From: Limnanthes douglasii subsp. nivea
Lineage: Eukaryota; Streptophyta; Magnoliopsida; Brassicales; Limnanthaceae
Direction: 5' to 3'
NCBI GenBank assembly: GCA_036936605.1
Contig: JAUPFV010000001.1
Location: 170,214,643-170,278,642, forward strand
DNA length: 64,000 nucleotides
The first letter of the stretch is position 1; each line of letters opens with the position of its first letter. Under the pieces are notes generated by a model. It ran no database searches. It saw only the letters and a program-made list of their open reading frames with translations, and was not told the origin of the DNA. The translations under genes were made by a program, and so were the position numbers. This document shows, piece by piece, positions 56,976 to 64,000 of the stretch.

Positions 56976-57169
56976 GAAGATCGCAAATTTCATTGAAATC
57001 TTAACCTTGATTTCCCGTTCTTGATATAATTGCATTAACCCGGACTTGCGTATTAATATAGTTAATATTCTACTCTTATGTAACTTATTCCCAAAGTTTC
57101 TAATAAGGTAATAGCTCTAAGTTAATTAGGAGCTTGGTTTTCATTGAAATCAATATTTATTTTTTATTT

Positions 57170-57540
57170 AGAGGTCCATTTTCCAATTCAATCGACTAAC
57201 AGATTATGTTCCCTGAATATATGTGATATAAATATACTAGAAGTTATCAGTTTTCCGTAGCCTAGTAACAGATCTAAGAACCATGATAATTTCCTTTTGG
57301 ACAAAATTTCAATAAGTCCTAAGGAGTCTGATTCTATATCCACATTGGTTATGTTCATTTCCTTACAAAGTCTAAGCTCATCTAAAAGTGCCCTACTTTC
57401 TGCTAGAATATGATTTCACTTACCATATATCGTACCAAATCTATCAATTATTTTCTTTATATTATTAATTTTAAAAATTCTTCTCCATTTGTCCAACAAA
57501 AGACATCTATATTTAACTTAAATTTATTCTTTGTAGGAGG
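57170..57540 (-). pseudogene. RNase H domain of LINE copy (b)
   Basis: Minus strand reads PSWKPPTKNKFKLNIDVFCW (about 57495-57555; normally KLN.DGA), then AESRALLDELRLCKEMNITNVDIESDSLGLIEIL (catalytic E in AESRAL and D in ESDS, about 57310-57410), and SHIFREHNLLVD (about 57190-57225). Only the first Asp motif is altered. Plant L1 elements are known to carry such a domain. Confidence 0.8.
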
Positions 57541-58605
57541 TTTCCATGATGGTGAAGTACATTTTCTTTTCTTAACTATGTGATTAAAGCACCATATTCA
57601 TCAATTATATTTAAATCTTGAAACCATTGAAGTATCTTGAACAATTTAGCTAAATCTAACCTTAGCAGTATCTGCTTAATATGTCTAATAATTTAGTAAG
57701 ATGTGAAGCTTATCCCCTCATATTTTTTATTTGTTTTTCGCCCTCTTTAATACCATGCAAATAATAGGAGCTAATATAGTTTTAATATGAATATCCATAT
57801 CTATAGACCATAATTAAGAGCGTAATACGTGAGGAAATGTGATATATCTAACTATTTTTATATTAAACAATTTAGAGAAAAAATTCTAAACATCCCAAGA
57901 TATGTTGCAATGAATGATTAAATGGCTTATGATTTCTGAATTACAATAAAATTTACATTTGGAAAGTAAAGAAAAATGTCTAGATTGTAAGATAGAGTTT
58001 GTTGGTATCCATTTGTTTAATAACCTCCATGCTATGAATGAACACTTCATAAGCATTATGTTGTTCTATATTTCTTAAGCAAAATAAATTTATTACCTTT
58101 GTTCCTAATCATATTCCATGTATCCTTAATTTGTAATTCTCCACTAGAAGATAAGGACCACTTAAGGTCATCCTCTTTATCTTGTTTGATAGAAATATTT
58201 TAAATTCTCAGGATATCAGAGACAAAAACATAATTTTCCAATTTGTCCATTATCCATCTCTCATTGTTCCAATAAGTGTTTATTTTCTCTTCATAATGTA
58301 AACTGTTATTTTCATCATTAGATAATGAATGGTTTGTTGTTACACCATATTTTTTCCAAAAGTTTAAATCTTATTTACCTACTTTCCCATATACAAACTC
58401 CTCTGTTAAACCTCTTATATTAATCAATTGTTTCCAGACTTTTGAGTGATGTTTTGAGTAATTGACCTGAAGGAAATAGAGGTTTTTTGCAATATAGATT
58501 ATGCATGAATCTAGACCTCAGCTATTTGTTCTCTCTAAACCTAAACCAAGTCTTACAAGAATAGGTAGCCTGTAAGTCTTTAAGGCTCCTTATATTTTGA
58601 CCATC

Positions 58606-58953
58606 TTATCCAAATGGCCTAAAACGGTTAGACCATACTATCCAATTTATACTTTTGTTAACATATAAATATGACCATAATAATATATTGCAAAGCTTCT
58701 CAATTCTATCAATTACTGATTTAGGTAAAATGTGGCATTGAAGCGAATAGATTTGTAGGGTCATCAAGACAGTTTGGATTAATATGAGCCTTTTACCAAA
58801 TGATAAGTGTTTACTTTCCCACTCGAAAATCCGACCTCTGATATTAGAAATCATATCATCATAATTATTAGCCTTCTTAATAGCATGAATAGGTATTCCT
58901 AGATAAGTAAAATGAAGGTTACCCATTTGAAAACCTGATTGTTTTTCTATCAT
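58606..58953 (-). pseudogene. RT thumb segment of LINE copy (b)
   Basis: 115 open codons: GFQMGNLHFTYLGIPI (about 58890-58935), ISNIRGRIFEWESKHLSFGK (about 58790-58850), RLILIQTVLMTLQIYSLQCH, ILPKSVIDRIEKLCNILLW (about 58670-58730). This is the 'F.YLG.P......+....+.....W....LS.aGR..LI.SVL' signature of plant LINE RT. Confidence 0.88.
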
Positions 58954-59363
58954 TACGTTTCTTGAATGACCTAATCTTCGTGAAGTAATAACCTTTGTTT
59001 TTTCCTTATTAATAATTTTACTAGACTTGTTTTACTAATGCTGTAAGAACTCACTTAAGCTATTGATACTAGATACTTCACCATTTGTAAACATAATAAA
59101 GTAATAAACAAAGGCTAAGCAATGTATACCTATATGAGCTATGGACTTGAATTTCATATATATTTTTTTTCAAATAGAATTTTCCAACATCTAATTAAAT
59201 ATTCTTATGCTATTATGAAGAGGCTATGGGATATAGTCTCCTTTTGCATAATTTCTTTAGTAGCTTTGAAATATCCATAAGATTAACCATTAATAATGAC
59301 TGAAAACCAGGATTTTGTGATACTCTTAGCTATTATGTCAATGAATGATCCATCAAACACAAA

Positions 59364-59564
59364 TTACTCCATTATTTTTGAAATAAACTTGTGAGATAAT
59401 TTGTGAGACGCTTTTGACATGTCTACCTTAATCAATACATTGCTTCCTCTAAATTTTTTGTTGAGATCTTGAACGAGCTCAAGCACGATATATTGCTGGA
59501 TGTTCCTACCAATGGAAAATCCTCTTTGCTCATTGAATATTCTCTTATGAAGAATAATACTCAA
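59364..59564 (-). pseudogene. RT fingers/palm segment of LINE copy (b)
   Basis: RGFSIGRNIQQYIVLELVQDL then VLIKVDMSKASHKLSHKF: the 'QSAF..GR.I.DN..LA.EL' and 'K.D..KA.D...W.F' boxes. The usual Phe-Asp of KAFD is SH here, a loss of the conserved Asp; copy (a) retains KAFD. Confidence 0.82.
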
Positions 59565-60689
59565 TCTACTGTTAATTATCTTCGAGATTATTCTATTAAA
59601 GAGGGTAAATAAACTTATACGCTTATATTCATCCTATGATCAAAGGGTTGTTACTTTAGGTATAAGATAAATGATTCTAGCATACATACTTTGAGGTGTG
59701 GTTTGACCATTAAATAATGCTATAATAGCATCATAAAGCTATTTTTGATGAATTTACTAAAAAAATGTAAAGAACATTCCATTGAATCGATCTATTCATG
59801 TAACACTAGAAGGATTTAGACGGTTAATAACTTCCCATATTTTATCTTTATTAGGGATTTCGATCAATATTCTGTTATCTTACTCATATATCAGCTTGGG
59901 ACTAAAATCAAACAGCCCCTCAGTTGCTTCTGGAATAGATCGAGAAGAGAAAATGCTTTTAAAATCAGCTTCACTTTACTCAATAATCCATTCACCTTTC
60001 TCTAGAATATCATTTATTTTACGTCTTCTTCTTTTCTTTTTAACATAATTTTAGTATGTGGCAAAACTTCTATATCCATATTTGAGCCTGCTAACATTAC
60101 TGTTTTGATTCTAGTAGATTTCTTCTCTAGCCATTAGTTGAAAAGTAAGTATTTCTCTCTTAAGCTAGGTTTATTATATTTTATATGTTATTGGTTTCTT
60201 TATAATTTTTTTCGAAATTCTTAACTTCTTCCTCATCTAGTAATACAAAATTAAGTATATTTCCAAATATATACCAATTCAAAACTTTAGTTTTAAGTTT
60301 TAGCCTTTTAAGCTTATTTCAAAACACAAACATATGTTACCTTTTAATTTCAGAATTCCAATTTTCTTCTATAATGCTTAGGATATATTGATGATTAACC
60401 CACATATTTTGGAATTTGAAGGAAATTTGGCCTTATTTTCAGATTTTGTTATACTGATACAAAGAGAAGAATGATCTAAGCACGACATTACCATGTAGTT
60501 TAATTTAGTTTCTTTAAAGTAATTAGCCCAAGCATTATTGTATCAGACCTTATCAAGATGCTTCCACTTTATCTTGTTTTTCATGTGAAATCAGTATCCG
60601 AATAACCAACGTCCTCGAGATGACAATCAGTAATAACGTTATATAAATCATCTATACCTCTAAGACATATGGTTGAACATGAACTTTGA

Positions 60690-61010
60690 TCTTTAGCCGA
60701 TGTTATTACATATTACATTAAAGTCTTCTATCAACAACCATTCGATTAAATTATCTCATAAATTCTTTAAGTTATTCCATAGGTCCATACGATGTTCCTT
60801 GTTACCTTTAGCATATAATATAATCACTAAAAACTTCTTAACTATTGAAAAGTGACAAACTTTTACATGAATAAATTGCTCATGTTTCATTCTTATATCT
60901 ATGTTAAACTCATTAATCCATATTAACAAGATCTTATTATTGATATTAGCTGTAGAGTTTTGAAATCCTAATGTTTTAGAAACCTTCTTCAAATTCTCAA
61001 CAATGATTAT
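60690..61010 (-). pseudogene. Endonuclease segment of LINE copy (b)
   Basis: Open stretch 60756-60992: LGFQNSTANINNKILLIW, then VKVCHFSIVKKFLVIILYAKGNKEHRMDLWNNL, the middle of the APE-type endonuclease (W......Y......R..LW..L). LLIEDFNVI just downstream (about 60695-60725) matches the GDFN motif with Glu-Asp in place of Gly-Asp. Confidence 0.75.
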
Positions 61011-61739
61011 ATGTTCTTGAGGAGCATTAAAATCAATGTTTTCAGCTCTTATGATTGAGTTAATTCTTCTTCTTTTTAGTTATACTCCAAATGATCCTAA
61101 CATTTCAATTGAGAATTTTAATATCATGTAGAGTACTAGGAATAATATTTTCTAGGTCATTTACATTGTAGACCTTTGATTTTATTACTTCCTTTATTGA
61201 CTTTAACCTGAGATTTCTTTAGTTTTGTATTTAGAATTTCCTTAAAGTCGTTGCATATCTCCACCTTGTTGAGTATATAAGAAAATGGCAGGCTACCAAT
61301 ATTCTATTAACGAGGAGAATGATTATGTGATTCTAAATTTTTGTAGTCAATTAAGATTGAAAATATTCCACCCGTTCAATCATCTGAATTGCTTCCATAG
61401 TTTCAAATTCTATAATCAATGGGCTTTCTTTAAATCTTTCATTCAATATGTCATTTTCCTTACTCATTTTTTACTAGTATGTTCCATCTTAGAAGCATAT
61501 TGATTTGTTAAATATTAGGAAACTGAGCTTTCTTATGTTCCTGATCATTTTGTATTACATCACTGTTGTCTGGTGCGTCAAAATTTCTTTTTATTAAGTA
61601 TAATCGGTTTCAGGTTTGGGAGCCATCTCTCCATTTTATTATTAGATTTAGTTATTGCTTGGACTTGAGAATTGTTTTCTAAATGAGTAGTTTATTGCTG
61701 AGATAATATACCCATCTGAACAATGTCTGGTTTTTTGGC

Positions 61740-62600
61740 GTTTATCAATTTTTTACAAGTTGATTCATTGTGTTATAAATGATAAGATAAAATATAGAGA
61801 GACTTCGTTATAATTTATATTCACCCATAAACCATCATTTTCTTGACACATCCACCTTAATCCATGCTCTACACCAATTATTCTTGGACATATGTTTATC
61901 AAGCATCCAAACCTTTAGCACCTTACATGCTGGAGAAGCTAATTTTCTAATCATAATTTTATTGTATAAGAACTCTGGTATGTTTTAAAAAATCCAAATA
62001 TGAGTAATTGGACTTTCAGTCTTTGGATTAAAGTATGCTTTCCATTTGAATAGAAAATTCAAAAATTATATGCCTTGCATCCCAAGAACAGATGTGAACC
62101 TCTCATGCAAAATATAAACTTGTCAAAATTGTTTTTAATAAAACTCAGTTGAGGCTTACTTTTAGTGAATTTGTCAACCAGTGTAGTTTTTGATGATTTT
62201 AATAGTATTTATGTATCCTTAGATGTTAGTTGTGTGATCACTACTTCCTTGAATGTAGGCATGTTCTAGAGTTTGTGAACCTAATATTCTTAGTTACTAT
62301 ATTTATAGGAAAAAATTGTTTAGCCAATAATTATTTTTTCTTGATTTCATTAATTTCCTTGTTAAATGGTTGTGCACGAAACTCAGTTTCATTTTATCTA
62401 TTTTATTCTTTTCAGGATACCGATACATGCCTCTGTTTTGAGAAACAGAGATTGAATACAAATTATTTGAGATATTAATTCAGCGACTTTATCCATGACA
62501 TAATCTTCTTCCTTTACTACTTTGATCTATTTGAATCTCACAAGTAGTCAATTTGAATCATTCAGAAATCCAAAAAGTTCAAGAGCATAATTTTATGTTC
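61740..62600 (-). pseudogene. ORF1 region of LINE copy (b)
   Basis: Aligned to the better-preserved copy at 62745-62966. Frames are broken; only the general resemblance to plant LINE ORF1 (RNA-binding protein with a domain of unknown function and a zinc knuckle) can be stated. Confidence 0.5.
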
Positions 62601-62735
62601 TTGGAGCGTTCAAATCGTATTCTGCAACCCTATTAATTCCACCATTTTTTTATTAGATACTTATAGGGAAATAATCAAAAAGTAAAAGTCACAATCACTT
62701 GTAAAATTAAATAAATCTATGAAGATAACGGTTGA

Positions 62736-63960
62736 TTTATTGTCTCATAAATGATAAGATACTGGAAAATATAGAGAGAAATCATTATAAGATATATCCA
62801 CCCATAAACCATCGTTGTCACCAAATCCTATCCAAACATTATGGATAACGTTTCTTGACACATCAACCTTAATCCAGTCTCTACACCAGTTATGCTTTGA
62901 CATATGGTTATCAGGCATCAAAACCTTTAGCACTTTACGTACTGAATAAGCTAATTTGCTAATCATAATTTCATTGTATAAGAACTCTCGTATGTTTTAA
63001 AAAATCCAAATATGAGTAATTGGACTTTCAGTCTTCGGATTAAAGTATGGTTTCCATTTGAGAAGTGTCAAAAACAGTTCTCTGATGGACCATACGTTTC
63101 TTTTTTATATCTTATATAAGTCTTCTTTAAAATAAAATTCAAGAATTATATGCATGGCATCCCAAGAACAGATGTGAACCTCTCATGCAAAATATAAACT
63201 TATCAAATTTGTTTTTAATAAAACTGAGTTGAGGCTTACCTTTAGTGAATTTCTCAACGAGTGTAGTTTTTTATAAATTTAATAGTATTTTCATATCCTT
63301 AGATGTTAGTTGTGTGATCACTACTAAATTGAATGTAGGCATGTTCTAGAGTTTGTGAAGTTGACTTGTCCAGAGTAGCTTCCACATAGAACATTTCTTC
63401 TTTGGCTATCAACCTATTAATTACTATATTTATAAGAACATTGTTTAGGGAATAAATAATTTGATAATTACTATATTTGTCCAGAGTAGCTTCCACATAG
63501 AACATTGTTTAGGGATTAATTTTTTTTCTTGATTTCGTTAATTTTCTTGTTAAATGGTTGTGCATGAAACTAAGTCTCATTTTTCTCTATTTTATTTTTT
63601 TGTAGGATACCGATACATACATCAGTTTTGAGAAATAGAAATTGAATACAGATTATTTGAGATATTAATTCATTGACTTTATCCCTGACATAATCTTCTT
63701 CCTTTACTACTTTGATATCTTTGAAGGTCACAAAAAAATCAATTTAAATCATTCAAAAATCTAAAAACTTCAAGAACTCAATTTTATGTTCTTGGAGCAT
63801 TCTTCTCGTAGTTTGTAACCTTATTAATTCCACTAATTTTAAGAAATAATAAAAATAGTAAAAGTCACAATAACTTGTAAAATTAAATAAATTGATGAAT
63901 ATATAGTATTAAAAAATGATTCATTGAACTAAATATAAAAAAATATATTGAAAAATAAAT
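62736..63960 (-). mobile_element. Second copy of the LINE 5' region (copy c), directly adjacent to copy (b)
   Basis: Repeats 61750-62720 in the same orientation: CCAAATATGAGTAATTGGAC (61995 and 63006), CCCAAGAACAGATGTGAACC (62081 and 63161), TGTGTGATCACTACT (62231 and 63309), CATAATCTTCTTCCTTTACT (62499 and 63689). It contains only the ORF1 part. It has two short inserts not in copy (b) (about 63062-63140 and a duplicated CCAGAGTAGCTTCCACATAG, 63370/63481). Confidence 0.75.
62745..62966 (-). pseudogene. ORF1 fragment of LINE copy (c)
   Basis: 73 open codons: VRKVLKVLMPDNHMSKHNWC, RDWIKVDVSRNVIHNVWIGF (about 62820-62880), WVDISYNDFSLYFPVSYH. This is the segment ahead of the zinc knuckle in plant LINE ORF1 ('..R..V.VD..+.+...+.IG.G....V.YE..P..C'). 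Confidence 0.65.
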
Positions 63961-64000
63961 AAACTAAATATGAAAAAAATTTAGATTTATTAAAACTATA
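63880..64000. repeat. Dispersed repeat R, tail motif at the window edge
   Basis: AATGATTCATTGAACTAAATAT followed by AATAAATAAACTAAATATGA matches 12386-12445 directly after the LINE 5' end, as in copy (a). LINE 5' end and R tail are joined in the same way at both places, so the LINE may have sat in R, or the two belong to one larger unit. Confidence 0.5.

Larger units (their letters stand above)
56976..62735 (-). mobile_element. L1-type LINE copy (b), nearly complete, decayed
   Basis: Minus strand, 5' to 3': ORF1 (61740-62600, zinc-knuckle-preceding region), endonuclease (60690-61010), RT (58600-60050), zinc/linker region (57640-58560) and RNase H (57170-57540). This is the order of plant L1 elements with a C-terminal RNase H. 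Copy (a) at 7851-12300 aligns with its part from 57632 on. Frames are broken throughout. Confidence 0.83.

Noticed and set aside
1..64000. tRNA, rRNA or organelle-derived genes
   Set aside because: No cloverleaf, no conserved rRNA sequence and no recognisable organelle protein was found by eye; the tRNA-like strings seen are retrotransposon primer binding sites (55036, 45448, 20193).

Overview
The window is repeat-rich, AT-rich nuclear DNA of a flowering plant, most likely a eudicot. This rests on the element types: Ty3/gypsy elements of the Tat lineage, Ty1/copia elements, plant L1-type LINEs with a C-terminal RNase H, a hAT element with 8-bp target duplications, a Mutator-like MITE, and a small two-exon secreted cysteine-rich peptide gene. 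Nothing looks bacterial. The species cannot be named from the sequence. Almost all long reading frames are decayed transposon domains, so most coding entries are pseudogenes.

Layout. 1-7848: 3' two-thirds of a + strand Tat element (RT, RNase H, second RNase H, integrase, repeat-bearing 3' UTR, an antisense gene, 3' LTR), abutting a minus-strand LINE (7851-12300). 12300-22110: an unnamed dispersed repeat family (called R here), a 734-bp MITE with a perfect 10-bp target duplication (14841-15574), a LINE 3' fragment, a TRIM-like LTR element. 22510-23406: a 240-bp tandem duplication with a possible LRR reading and a 26-bp array. 23723-27201: a hAT element with perfect 8-bp target duplication, carrying an intact 173-codon gene that is not a transposase and an elaborate palindromic upstream region. 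27210-29282: R family. 29283-38345: a second, rearranged Tat element. 38346-40740: unidentified sequence. 40780-42860: R family. 42870-45460: decayed copia element B. 47130-49790: R family and a + strand LINE fragment. 50234-51037: the two-exon cysteine-rich peptide gene, the only ordinary-looking host gene. 51310-55490: copia element A. 55600-63960: R family, a nearly complete minus-strand LINE, and a second copy of its 5' end.

Most notable. (1) Both Tat elements carry, between pol and the 3' LTR, a gene on the opposite strand with a domain resembling Pfam 'putative gypsy type transposon' (PF04195), then coiled coil and an acidic tail; in element 2 it has a TATA box inside the LTR and a 90-bp intron that splices in frame. 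(2) The hAT element mobilises an intact basic ORF behind a 109-bp near-perfect inverted repeat, a dense CCGGA array and twin TGACGTCA sites. (3) A defensin-like secreted peptide gene survives in the repeats. Boundaries marked approximate were set by eye from homology between copies inside this window; no database search was run.
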